Shown here in pieces: positions 44,569 to 52,278 of a stretch of 64,000 nucleotides of DNA. Position numbers and translations under genes: made by a program. The stretch comes from Thermoanaerobaculia bacterium (GTDB taxonomy: Bacteria; Acidobacteriota; Thermoanaerobaculia; Multivoradales; Multivoraceae). Where the stretch lies: assembly GCA_022823665.1 (NCBI GenBank), contig JAJEHN010000013.1:102516-166515 (forward strand), given 5' to 3'. The notes under the pieces were generated by a model. It was not told the origin of the DNA, searched no databases, and was given only the letters and a program-made list of their open reading frames with translations. Within the stretch, counting starts at the first letter, position 1, and each line of letters starts with the position of its first letter.

Positions 44569-45497
44569 GCCCGGACGCCCTCGTCGATCCTCGGCGGCGG
44601 CGCCATCGGCGCCCGGAGGCCCTCGATCACGCCGCGCAGTTTGGCGATGACCGCGCCCTGGTTGCCGCGGACGAGCTCGCGGAAGAAGGCGAGGAACAGA
44701 CCTGCGGAAAGGAAGGCCAGGAACGAGCACCACTGCACCGGCCCGCCGTAGCGGCGTACGAACAGCGCTGCGCTGCGGCCGTTGAAGAAGGTCCGCGACG
44801 CCCGGTAGCCGCCGACGGTCCGGGCCACCATGTGGTACAGCACGGCCCGGTGGGCGTAGTAGCAGCGGTAGCCGCGCGCCTTCATCCGCATGCACCAGTC
44901 GGCGTCGTCCAGCGCCAGGTGGAAGAGCGGATCCCAGAGGCCGATGTCCTCGACGACGCTCCGGCGCACCAGCATGGCGCAGCCGTTCACATAGGGGACT
45001 TCCTCGTCCCGGTCGTACTGCCCGCGGTCGACCTCGCCTTCTCCCCGCTCACGGGTCATCGACTCGCGGAAGCGAATGCGGCCGCCGGCCGACCACAGCC
45101 GGTCCCGCTCGCCGTGGTAGAGAATCTTCGGCCCCACGCAGCCGATGCCGGCGTCCGCCTCGGCGACCGCGACGAGTTCGTCGAGGAAGTCCGGCTCCAC
45201 TTCGATGTCGTTGTTCAGCAGCAGCAGGTAGTCGACGCCCCGGTTGACGGCGAGTTCGATGCCCTGGTTCATGCCGAAGACGACGCCCTGGTTCTCTTCC
45301 ACCCGGATCTGGGTGACGTTCGGATGCGCGGCGGCGACCGCCTCGCTCGAGCCGTCGCTCGAACCGTTGTCGATGTGGATCAGCTCGCAGACGGGATAGG
45401 TCAACGCTTCAAGGCTCGCCAGCGCCTGCAGGGTGATGTCGCGGCCGTTGTAGTTCAGGACGAGGGCGGCGACGCGCGGTGCTTGCTCCTGGGCCAC
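44565..45497 (-). CDS. Family 2 glycosyltransferase
   Basis: 310 residues from a GTG at 45497. GT-A fold start VAALVLNYNGRDITLQAL, then CELIHIDNGSSDGS, LLLLNNDIEVEP (DxD-like region) and the acceptor region VPYVNGCAMLVRR with ALDDADWCMR, which carries the ED/DD base. These are rhamnosyltransferase-like GT2 features. A hydrophobic stretch near the C-terminus (FLAFLSAGLFLAFF) may attach it to the membrane. A -10 box lies 6 bases before the GTG. It works with the coupled acetyltransferase in building a surface glycan (inference). Confidence 0.9.
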   Translation of the reverse strand: MAQEQAPRVAALVLNYNGRDITLQALASLEALTYPVCELIHIDNGSSDGSSEAVAAAHPNVTQIRVEENQGVVFGMNQGIELAVNRGVDYLLLLNNDIEVEPDFLDELVAVAEADAGIGCVGPKILYHGERDRLWSAGGRIRFRESMTRERGEGEVDRGQYDRDEEVPYVNGCAMLVRRSVVEDIGLWDPLFHLALDDADWCMRMKARGYRCYYAHRAVLYHMVARTVGGYRASRTFFNGRSAALFVRRYGGPVQWCSFLAFLSAGLFLAFFRELVRGNQGAVIAKLRGVIEGLRAPMAPPPRIDEGVRA

Positions 45498-45503
45498 GCG
45501 GGC

Positions 45504-45509
45504 AGCGTA
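45504..45509 (-). promoter_or_regulatory. -10 box 6 bases before the GT2 start
   Basis: TACGCT on the minus strand, ending 6 bases before the GTG at 45497; only 19 bases from the opposite-facing box at 45529. Confidence 0.4.
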
Positions 45510-45528
45510 ACGCAGGAGGGGTGGCGGC

Positions 45529-45534
45529 TAGTAT
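45529..45534 (+). promoter_or_regulatory. -10 box 7 bases before the PQQ-like gene
   Basis: TAGTAT in GGCTAGTAT, ending 7 bases before the ATG at 45542; it forms an overlapping divergent promoter pair with 45504-45509. Confidence 0.4.
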
Positions 45535-45541
45535 CCACGCC

Positions 45542-47065
45542 ATGCAGCGAAGTGGACGCCGGCCTCACGGCCGGCGCGTCTTTCCGGCCGCCTGCGGCGG
45601 CAGTCGGCGGGGGCGCCGGCGCACCCAGTGTGCGGGCGCTTTCGTGGCGCTGCTGGCCTTTCCTGTCGCGGCGGTGGCGCAATCGGCGGCTGAGTCCGGG
45701 TCGGTGGCGACGTGGCCCGGTTTCCGTGGACCCGACGGCATTCCCGTTTCGGACAACGATCGCCTGCCGATCAACTGGTCCACGACCCAGAACGTCGAGT
45801 GGAGCGTGGACGTACCTGGTTCCGGCTGGTCGTCGCCGGTCGTCGCGGGCAACGCGGTCTTCCTGACCACGGCGGGCAGGTCGATCGAAGCGACCAAGCG
45901 GCCGGAGTTCGGCACCGAGTACAGCAACGAGTTCATGCGCGAGCTCCGCGAACAGGGGCTTCCCTGGGAGGAAGTGCTCAAGCGCCACGACGAACGCTTC
46001 ATCGAGTTTCCCGACGAGGTCGATCTCGACTACCAGTTGATCGCCTGGTCGCTCGAGGACGGTTCCGAACTCTGGCGGCGGACCTTCTTCTCCGGCCCGC
46101 CGCCGGGCGGCCGCCACTCGAAGAACACGTTCGCCTCCGAGACGCCGGTGACCGACGGCGAAACGATCTTCGTCTACATCACCGGCCTCGGCCTCTGGGC
46201 CTACTCACTGGACGGCGACCTGCGCTGGGAGCGCCGGCTCGACCAGTTCCAGATCTACATGGACTTCGGGACCGGCGGCTCGCCCGCCCTGGCCGACGAC
46301 CTGGTCCTCATCCTGAACGACAACCAGGAGCATCCGTTCCTGGCCGCCTTCTCCAAGCTGGACGGGCGCGAGATGTGGCGCGCCGCCCGTGGACGGCTGG
46401 CCGCTCCGCATGCGCCCAACCACCGAACCTCCTGGAGCACGCCCTTCGTCTGGCGGCACGACGAACGGACCGAGATCGTCGCGCTCGGCCCCTACACCGC
46501 GATCAGCTACGACACGATGGGGCGGGAGCTGTGGCGGCTGACGCGGCACTCGCTGCTGCCGGTGCCGACGCCCTTCGCCTACGAGGGCCTGCTCTACGTG
46601 ACGTCCGGCGTCCACGGAGACCAGAACCGCCCGATCACCGCGATCCGCCCCGGCGCCGCCGGCGATCTCACCCTGGGCGAGGACGAGACGAGCAACGACT
46701 TCGTGGTCTGGAACGACAGCCGGGCAGGCACCTACATCCCGACTCCCGTGCCGTACAAGGGCTCGCTGTGGGTCGTCTACGACCGGGGCATCTTCGCCCG
46801 CTACGACGCGGCCACCGGCGAGCGCTTCTTCCAGGCGCGAATCAAGGACTCGAACGGCCACTTCACGACCTCGCCCTGGGCCTACCGCGACCGCATCTTC
46901 GCGACCGACGAGGCCGGCACGACCTTCGTCTTCGGCACCGGCTACGAGTTCGAGCAGCTCCTCGCGAATCCGCTGGACGAGATGACGCTCGCGTCCCCGG
47001 CCCTGGCCGGTGACCGGCTGCTGATCCGGACCCGGACGAAACTGTACAGCTTCCGGGAGGAGTGA
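45542..47065 (+). CDS. Exported PQQ-like beta-propeller protein
   Basis: 507 residues. The first ~30 residues are very Arg/Gly-rich because a palindromic repeat (45558-45628) lies inside this stretch; a normal signal peptide core follows (FVALLAFPVAAVAQ). The mature protein has repeated propeller blades: WPGFRGPDG, WSSPVVAGNAVFLTT, LIAWSLEDGSELWRR, AYSLDGDLRWERRL, AAFSKLDGREMWRA, ARYDAATGERFFQ and SPALAGDRLLIRT. BamB/PQQ-dehydrogenase-type blades without an evident catalytic centre. Periplasmic, function unknown. The ATG at 45542 fits the adjacent -10 box, but a later GTG start cannot be ruled out. Confidence 0.85.
   Translation: MQRSGRRPHGRRVFPAACGGSRRGRRRTQCAGAFVALLAFPVAAVAQSAAESGSVATWPGFRGPDGIPVSDNDRLPINWSTTQNVEWSVDVPGSGWSSPVVAGNAVFLTTAGRSIEATKRPEFGTEYSNEFMRELREQGLPWEEVLKRHDERFIEFPDEVDLDYQLIAWSLEDGSELWRRTFFSGPPPGGRHSKNTFASETPVTDGETIFVYITGLGLWAYSLDGDLRWERRLDQFQIYMDFGTGGSPALADDLVLILNDNQEHPFLAAFSKLDGREMWRAARGRLAAPHAPNHRTSWSTPFVWRHDERTEIVALGPYTAISYDTMGRELWRLTRHSLLPVPTPFAYEGLLYVTSGVHGDQNRPITAIRPGAAGDLTLGEDETSNDFVVWNDSRAGTYIPTPVPYKGSLWVVYDRGIFARYDAATGERFFQARIKDSNGHFTTSPWAYRDRIFATDEAGTTFVFGTGYEFEQLLANPLDEMTLASPALAGDRLLIRTRTKLYSFREE
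45558..45628. repeat. Three-hairpin palindromic repeat, copy 1
   Basis: GCCGGCC-TCAC-GGCCGGC, then GCCGC-CT-GCGGC, then CGGCG-GGGG-CGCCG, ending GCACCCAG. It matches copy 2 at 50664-50734 over the first two hairpins and the end, while the third hairpin has different bases but the same shape. Located inside the 5' end of the PQQ-like gene. Confidence 0.7.
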
Positions 47066-47106
47066 CGACGATGACGGCTTCCATGCAGTGAAGCGACACG
47101 CACTGA

Positions 47107-47135
47107 AGCCCGGAGAGACCCGAGTTCGTCGGGCT
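47107..47135. terminator. Hairpin between convergent genes
   Basis: AGCCCG ... CGGGCT with an alternative inner stem CCCGA-GTTCG-TCGGG between the PQQ-like and the AAA/DUF4143 stops. Bidirectional end is plausible; no T-run. Confidence 0.4.
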
Positions 47136-48475
47136 CAGTCCGCCGAACCTCCAAGCGCCCAGGCATAGGCCGGCTGAGCCGCAACGTCCGCCGGCAATGC
47201 CGGCGGGATGCCGTCTCGATGGAGCGTGAGCAGGAGCTTGCGCGCGTCGGGGAATGCCTCTCCCGCAGCCTCGAGAGCCCGCAACTCCCGTTCAGCGGTC
47301 ACCGGGTCCGAAGCGTCGGCACAGACCTGAATGAGCTCGCGTTGCCCATCGGCGGAGCGGACCAGGAAGTCGACTTCGTATCCCTTTCGCGTTCGAACAT
47401 AGGTCACGTCGAGTCGTCTGCGCTCGAGCTCGACCAGGACAGCCGTTTCCAGGGCATGCCCAACGTTCGCACGCCCGGTGCGGTCGAACAGCGGGATCAG
47501 ACCCGTGTCGACGGGATACACCTTGCGCGGATTCACCATGCGCTGCCGTTCCGAGCCCGACTCCATCCAGACCACGCGGACGAGAAAGCAGTCCTCCAGG
47601 TAACCGAGAAACCGATGCACGGTGTCGCGCGCGATGGCGAGGCCCTGGGACTTGACAGCGGCATGGAACTTCTCGACACTGAACAGGCTGCCGGCGTTGC
47701 CGAGCAACTGCCGGACGAGCCACCGCAACCCGGTGACGTTGCTGACGCTGTGACGTTCCACTACGTCGCGCAGGATGGCCACGTCCACGTAGTCGCGGAG
47801 CAGTTGCTGCCGTGAGGCGGCGTCGAGGCCTTGCGCCTCCGGGAATCCACCGGTAGCAAGCCACGCGGAGAAAGCTCGCTCCAGGCGTAGTCGCTCGTCC
47901 CGAGGCAACGTCCCTTTGCCGGACGGCGCCGCGATGCCCTGGTGGCGAATGGCCTCCTCGAAGCTGAAGGGGTGGATCAGCACTTGCCACGCCCGGCCGC
48001 GGAGCGCGGTCGCGATCTCCCGCGACAGAAGCGCGGCCGACGAACCTGAGACCACCACCTGCACATCGCGGGTGTCGAGCAACCGCCGCACGAAGCTCTC
48101 CCAACCCGGCACGAGATGCACTTCGTCGAAACACCACATGACCGGTTCACCGTCCGGTCCGGCCGGCGATAGCCGGTCGTACTCGTCGAGCAGGAGACCG
48201 AGGTGCCGGGTCTCCAGACCTGTCAACCGGTCATCCTCGAACGACAGGTAGGGCGCACGGAACGGCGCATTGCCTTCCGGCGTCAACTCCCTCCGGAGTT
48301 GGTGAAGAAACGTCGTTTTGCCGGCCCTCCGCATCCCCACCACGGCGGTGACTTTGCCCGGAAACCGCGTGCGCCCGGACACACGTCGGGGCGTGTGGGC
48401 GGGCGGCGGGCTCCGCAACGACTCCGTGAGTAACTCGGAGAGCACCTGTCGGAGCTGAGTTGGCACGACTCCCAC
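47135..48475 (-). CDS. AAA ATPase with DUF4143 domain
   Basis: About 446 residues from the GTG at 48475, which has GGGAG 6 bases upstream; another GTG is at 48466, and the frame is open back to a TTG at 48544 through the palindrome array. AAA_14 domain: VVGMRRAGKTTFLHQL (Walker A), VMWCFDEVHLVPGWE (Walker B) and VVSGSSAALLSREI (sensor). The winged-helix-like middle and the DUF4143 end follow (LVRVVWMESGSERQRMVNPRKVYPVDTGL, VELERRRLDVTYVRTRKGYEVDFLV), where EVDF plus the preceding residues resemble a PD-(D/E)xK-like core. Function is unclear; such genes are mobile and often multicopy. Translation may be controlled by the upstream palindromes. Confidence 0.87.
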   Translation of the reverse strand: MGVVPTQLRQVLSELLTESLRSPPPAHTPRRVSGRTRFPGKVTAVVGMRRAGKTTFLHQLRRELTPEGNAPFRAPYLSFEDDRLTGLETRHLGLLLDEYDRLSPAGPDGEPVMWCFDEVHLVPGWESFVRRLLDTRDVQVVVSGSSAALLSREIATALRGRAWQVLIHPFSFEEAIRHQGIAAPSGKGTLPRDERLRLERAFSAWLATGGFPEAQGLDAASRQQLLRDYVDVAILRDVVERHSVSNVTGLRWLVRQLLGNAGSLFSVEKFHAAVKSQGLAIARDTVHRFLGYLEDCFLVRVVWMESGSERQRMVNPRKVYPVDTGLIPLFDRTGRANVGHALETAVLVELERRRLDVTYVRTRKGYEVDFLVRSADGQRELIQVCADASDPVTAERELRALEAAGEAFPDARKLLLTLHRDGIPPALPADVAAQPAYAWALGGSAD

Positions 48476-48479
48476 GTTA

Positions 48480-48566
48480 TTCTCCCTCTGAGAAGGAGAA
48501 TATTCCACAGATTTCTCCTCATGACAAGGAGATCTTGGCCACAAATTCTCCTTCTCACAAGGAGAA
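48480..48566 (-). repeat. Three tandem palindromes, 33-bp period, holding the ribosome site
   Basis: TTCTCC-N9-GGAGAA (last base varies in copy 2) occurs at 48480-48500, 48513-48533 and 48546-48566, each exactly 33 bases after the last. On the minus-strand transcript each is a TTCTCCTT/AAGGAGAA-like hairpin; the GGAGAA of the one nearest the gene is the likely ribosome site of the GTG at 48475. It could be an RNA switch-like control or an operator array. Confidence 0.75.
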
Positions 48567-48586
48567 CTCGATCGGCGGCCCAGCCG

Positions 48587-49348
48587 CTACCTGGCGGGAT
48601 GCATGTCGAGGTCCAGACGGTCGAAGTAGTCGATGCGGTTCGGCATCGTCGCCTGGATCGTCTCGGCCATGCCGCGTAAGATCCGCTCCGGGCGGTGCCG
48701 GAGAGCGAAGAACGGCCCGAAACTCTCGGCCACGTCCTCCCGATGGGGGTGCTCGCGCGCGTAGTCGGAGATGAAGCCGCCGTCGCCGGCCTGCGCGGCG
48801 AGCCAGGCGTCGGCGGCCGCATGGACCGGATCCAGGGAGGTGTGCGCCGCCTCGTGCATCAGGATCTCTTCGAGCACACCGTCGCGCAGGTACTCGGCGG
48901 CCTTGCCGGTGTGGATCAGGATGTTGTCGTTGCCGCCGCCGAAGGGCATGTCGCCCCGGTGGATCCAGACGGTTTCGACGCGGGTTCGGAGTCCGGCCGG
49001 CAGTTGTCCGATCGCCCTGGCATAGAAGGCAGCGTGGCGCTCGGCGAGAACCGCATCGCCGAACTCCGCGTTGACCTGCACCTCCACGACCGCCTCACCC
49101 TCGAAAGTGGCGTGGAACAGGTAGGCATCCGTGGGAACGAACTTGTCCATCCGACGATCGAACATCGTGCGGACGCCACGCCCGGCATGGTCCAGGCTCA
49201 GCAGTGCCGACGGGTCGGACGCAACGATGAGATCGGGGTCGATGAAGGCCGTACCCTGGAATGGGGGTTCCTGAACAGAACCCTCCGGCCCGGCGCATGC
49301 GAGTGAGAGGCACAGGGCGGCACCGACCCAAGGTGTGGCTGGCGGCAT
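48587..49348 (-). CDS. Lipoprotein with HEAAH putative metal-binding motif
   Basis: 253 residues. Signal peptide with lipobox-like SLACAGPEG near residue 17-20, so probably a lipoprotein. The middle has FHATFEGEAVVEVQVNAEFG, ARAIGQLPAGLRTRVETVWIHRG and GGNDNILIH. A gluzincin-like EILMHEAAHTSLD (HExxH with a downstream acidic ADAWLAAQ and DYAREHPHRED) suggests a zinc peptidase fold or a relic of one. The C-terminus is FGPFFALRHRPERI. No family was recognised. It precedes the AAA/DUF4143 gene on the same strand, with the palindrome array between. Confidence 0.75.
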   Translation of the reverse strand: MPPATPWVGAALCLSLACAGPEGSVQEPPFQGTAFIDPDLIVASDPSALLSLDHAGRGVRTMFDRRMDKFVPTDAYLFHATFEGEAVVEVQVNAEFGDAVLAERHAAFYARAIGQLPAGLRTRVETVWIHRGDMPFGGGNDNILIHTGKAAEYLRDGVLEEILMHEAAHTSLDPVHAAADAWLAAQAGDGGFISDYAREHPHREDVAESFGPFFALRHRPERILRGMAETIQATMPNRIDYFDRLDLDMHPAR

Positions 49349-49385
49349 GACGCAAGCCTCTCACGGACCAAAGTCGGCAAGAGAG

Positions 49386-49411
49386 AGCCGGCGGGGGCGC
49401 CGGCGCAGCCA
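49386..49411. repeat. Partial copy of the palindromic repeat (third hairpin only)
   Basis: GCCGGCG-GGGG-CGCCGGC followed by GCAGCCAG matches the third hairpin and end of the element at 45604-45628. It lies in the 67-base gap before the methyltransferase stop. Confidence 0.55.
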
Positions 49412-49415
49412 GCGA

Positions 49416-50639
49416 TCAGACGATGCGGACTTCCGGCACCGGCAGGATGAACCTGCCGCCGCGGCGGCGGAACTCCGCCTGCTGGGCGAGGATCTCCTCT
49501 TCGAAGTTCCAGGCCAGGAGCAGGACGTGGTCGGGTGCCGGTTCATCCAGGAGCCGTTCCGGCGCGAGGATCGGGATGTGGGAGCCCGGGGTGTAGCGGC
49601 CCTGCTTCAGCGGGCTTCGGTCGGCGATGAAGTCGAGCAGGTCCGGGCCCACGCCGAAGAACTCGAGCAGCGTGCTGCCCTTGGCCGGCGCGCCGTAGCC
49701 GGCGAGACGGCGGCCGTCCGCCTTGAGGCCCTCGAGGCAGTCCATGACCTCCGTCTTCAATGTGTCGACGCGCTCGGCGAAGGCACGCCACGTAGCGAAG
49801 CGGTCGATGCCGAGCGCGCGCTCCGCGGCGAGCACCTCTGCAACGCTCGCGTCCACCTCGCCCTCGCCGCGGCGCATCACGGTGGCGCGGAGCTGGCCGT
49901 GGTGGATCGGCAGCCGCTCGGCGCGGACGACCTCCATGCCGTGGTCCTCGAACAGGCGCATCATCGGACCCAACGCCCAATAGGAGACGTGCTCGTGGTA
50001 CACGGTGTCGAAGGCGAGCTGGTCGAGCAGGTCGACCAGGTAGTGCGCCTCGAGGACGAAGGCGCCGCCGGAGGCGAGGGCGGTGTCGAGACCGGCAACG
50101 AAGCCTGAGAGATCGGGGATGTGCGGAAAGGTGTTGGTCGCCGTGATCAGCGCTGCCCGGCCCCAGCGGTCGGCGATCTCGCCGGCCGTGTCCACGCCGA
50201 AGAAACCCTGGTAGCGCTCGATCCCGGTGTCGCGGCTGAACTCGGCCAGGTTCTCGGCCGGATCGACGCCGAGGGTCCTGGCGCCGCGGTCGCGGAAGCA
50301 GCAGAGAAGCGAGGCATCGTTGCAGCCGATGTCGATGACGAGGCCGTCGTCGGCGAGGCCGTGGCGCGCGGTCAGCGTGGCCGCCAGGTCGTCGAAGTGG
50401 GCGCGCAGCGTGTCGGAGGCGGACGACACGTAGAGGTAGTCCGTGAACATCGCGGCCGGCGGCACGCGGTCGACGAGTTGGACGTGGCCGCAGCCGTGGC
50501 AGAAGCCGACACGCAGTGGGAAGCGAGGTTCGGGCTGCTGCAGGTCTTCGGCCGTGGGGAACTTGTTCGCGAGCGCCGTGGCGCCGAGGTCGAGGAAGGT
50601 CTCGACGGTAGAAGCGGCGCAGACGAGGCAACTAGCCAT
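49416..50639 (-). CDS. Sugar C-methyltransferase (NovU/TylC-type)
   Basis: 407 residues from the ATG at 50639; a TTG 18 bases earlier is also possible and neither has a clear ribosome site. The N-terminal zinc-ribbon pair CLVC ... CHGCGHVQL is typical of the Methyltransf_13/12/14 architecture. The SAM domain begins LVIDIGCNDASLL, continues with LGVDPAENLAEF, and has EAHYLVDLLDQLAFDTVYHEHVSYW with the catalytic-type YHEH motif. The C-terminal domain carries GYGAPAKGSTLLEFFGVG. Enzymes of this family methylate carbon 3 or 5 of NDP-ketosugars. It fits the adjacent heptose/deoxysugar genes. Confidence 0.9.
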   Translation of the reverse strand: MASCLVCAASTVETFLDLGATALANKFPTAEDLQQPEPRFPLRVGFCHGCGHVQLVDRVPPAAMFTDYLYVSSASDTLRAHFDDLAATLTARHGLADDGLVIDIGCNDASLLCCFRDRGARTLGVDPAENLAEFSRDTGIERYQGFFGVDTAGEIADRWGRAALITATNTFPHIPDLSGFVAGLDTALASGGAFVLEAHYLVDLLDQLAFDTVYHEHVSYWALGPMMRLFEDHGMEVVRAERLPIHHGQLRATVMRRGEGEVDASVAEVLAAERALGIDRFATWRAFAERVDTLKTEVMDCLEGLKADGRRLAGYGAPAKGSTLLEFFGVGPDLLDFIADRSPLKQGRYTPGSHIPILAPERLLDEPAPDHVLLLAWNFEEEILAQQAEFRRRGGRFILPVPEVRIV

Positions 50640-50663
50640 AGGGGAGCTTCCCGCCAAGGCGGT

Positions 50664-50734
50664 GCCGGCCTGACGGCCGGCGCGTTCTCTCCGCCGCCTG
50701 CGGCGGCAGCGGGTCAGAAGACCCGCGCACCCAG
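50664..50734. repeat. Three-hairpin palindromic repeat, copy 2
   Basis: GCCGGCC-TGAC-GGCCGGC, CCGCCGC-CT-GCGGCGG and GCGGGTC-AGAA-GACCCGC, then GCACCCAG. Nearly identical to copy 1 except that the third stem has changed on both sides and still pairs. It lies in the 159-base gap between the kinase and methyltransferase genes. Confidence 0.72.
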
Positions 50735-50798
50735 AGACAGGTTGTCCCCTGACAGGCTTCTCTACTGAACACGACGCTGCCTCGCTCCAGCCGCAACG

Positions 50799-51806
50799 TC
50801 AGCCATGGTGGAACGGGGCGACGAGCTGCGAGCCGTGGGACTCGTGGCCGACGGACAGTTCGTAGAGGTCGACCAGCGCCGAACGGACCGCGGGCTGGCG
50901 ATCGGGCGGGACGACGAACAGCAGGAACCCGCCGCCGCCGGCGCCGCACAGCTTGCCTCCGAGGGCGCCGGCCGCGATCGCCGCGTCGTACCAGCCGTCG
51001 ATCAGCGGCGTCGTGATCGATCCCGCGAGCTCCCGCTTCATACTCCAGCCTTGGTCGAGAAGCCGGCCGATGCCCTCGACATCGATCTCGCCCGCGCCCA
51101 GCGCCGCGTGCAGGTCGCGGGCCTGGTCGCGCATCCTGCGCAGGGACTCCAGGTTCATGTCCGTGCGGTCGTCCTGTTCGGAGAGGACGGCGCTGGCGTC
51201 CCGCTGGTGTCCGGTCCAGAACATGAGCACCGAACGAAACAGCTCGCGCAGCCGGTCGCCCGGAATCCGCAGGTGCTCGACGGTAACACCGCCGTCCGGC
51301 TTGAACGACAGCAGGTTGAGCCCACCGTAGGCCGCCGCGTACTGGTCCTGCTTGCCGATCCGCGCGCCCAGCACGTCGATCTCGATGTGGCACGCCTCCT
51401 CCGCCAGCTGCCCCGCCGAGGCGCGCTCGCCCCTGTAGGAGTGCAGCGCGTTCAGCAGGCCGACGGCGAAGGCGCTCGAGCCGCCCAGCCCGGTGGACGC
51501 GGGCACGTCGCCGACGGTCGATATGTAGACCGGCGGGTCGATGCCCACGAAGCGCAGGCACTCGCGGGCGATGTTGTTGTCCAGTTCGTCGATCCGTTCG
51601 ACCTGTTCGCTGCGCGAGTAGTTGACGCGCACCGGCTCGAAGAACAGCTCGCTGTGGCGCTTCACGGTGACGTAGACGTAGCGGTCGATCGTCGTCGAGA
51701 GCACGGCGCCGCCCTCCCGCCGGTAGAACGCCGGCAGGTCGGTGCCGCCGCCCACCAGGGACACCCGCAGCGGGGTGCGGGTCACGATCAGCCTGGACTG
51801 GTCCAC
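50799..51806 (-). CDS. hddA: GHMP sugar kinase, D-glycero-D-manno-heptose-7-phosphate kinase-like
   Basis: 335 residues. GHMP motifs: N-terminal TRTPLRVSLVGGGTDLPAFY, the ATP-binding loop PASTGLGGSSA at 102-112 and the C-terminal GGKLCGAGGGGFLLF. Overall sequence layout and length match HddA (heptose-1-kinase of the GDP-heptose route) and related LmbP enzymes. It would phosphorylate C1 of heptose 7-phosphate for the phosphatase/nucleotidyltransferase fusion encoded at 53369. No gmhA isomerase is in the window. It ends the tightly packed part of the cluster. Confidence 0.83.
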   Translation of the reverse strand: MDQSRLIVTRTPLRVSLVGGGTDLPAFYRREGGAVLSTTIDRYVYVTVKRHSELFFEPVRVNYSRSEQVERIDELDNNIARECLRFVGIDPPVYISTVGDVPASTGLGGSSAFAVGLLNALHSYRGERASAGQLAEEACHIEIDVLGARIGKQDQYAAAYGGLNLLSFKPDGGVTVEHLRIPGDRLRELFRSVLMFWTGHQRDASAVLSEQDDRTDMNLESLRRMRDQARDLHAALGAGEIDVEGIGRLLDQGWSMKRELAGSITTPLIDGWYDAAIAAGALGGKLCGAGGGGFLLFVVPPDRQPAVRSALVDLYELSVGHESHGSQLVAPFHHG

Positions 51807-51828
51807 GTCTGCGAGAGTTCCAGCCGCC

Positions 51829-52278
51829 TCAGCCGTGCTGGAGCGCCCAGTCGTAGGGAATCCGGTCGGTGAAGGGGTCGAGCCGCTCCATCTCGTCCGG
51901 GTCGTGCGGCTCGGTGGCGGCGTTCGCCATGATCACCTGCCTGTCGCCGTACGCCTTGTAGCCGTTGGCGATCCCCGGCGGGATCTGGACCAGGACGTAG
52001 TTGTCCTCGCCGAAGAAGACCTCCTGCAGTTCGCCGCGGGTCGGCGAATCCTCGCGCAGGTCGTACATCACGAGCTTGGCCCGGCCGCTGACGACCGCGT
52101 TGTTCACGGTCATCGAGCGGTGGATGTGCCAGGCCTTGATCGTTCCCGGCCAGGCGGTCGAGAAGTAGATCTCGCCGAAACCGAGGAAGTGCTCGTCCGT
52201 GGCCTTCAGCATGTGCATGATCTTGCCCCGCTCGTCGACGATCTGACGAAGCGGAACCACCTTGACGCCGTGGATCAT
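51829..52278 (-). CDS. dTDP-4-dehydrorhamnose 3,5-epimerase-like cupin
   Basis: 149 residues from the ATG at 52278 overlapping the epimerase stop (ATGA). RmlC-type cupin: [18 protein letters not shown], the catalytic His in [11 protein letters not shown], then [27 protein letters not shown] (the substrate-lid PPGxxxG) and [16 protein letters not shown] at the end. Epimerises C3/C5 of a 4-keto NDP-sugar or works as an isomerase of the MlghB type on GDP-heptose. It is shorter than classical RmlC (about 180), as in many capsule heptose enzymes. Confidence 0.85.
   Translation of the reverse strand: MIHGVKVVPLRQIVDERGKIMHMLKATDEHFLGFGEIYFSTAWPGTIKAWHIHRSMTVNNAVVSGRAKLVMYDLREDSPTRGELQEVFFGEDNYVLVQIPPGIANGYKAYGDRQVIMANAATEPHDPDEMERLDPFTDRIPYDWALQHG

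Noticed and set aside
48480..48566. CRISPR array
   Set aside because: Three palindromes with 12-base spacers and a fixed 33-bp period, no cas genes; far too short for repeats and spacers.
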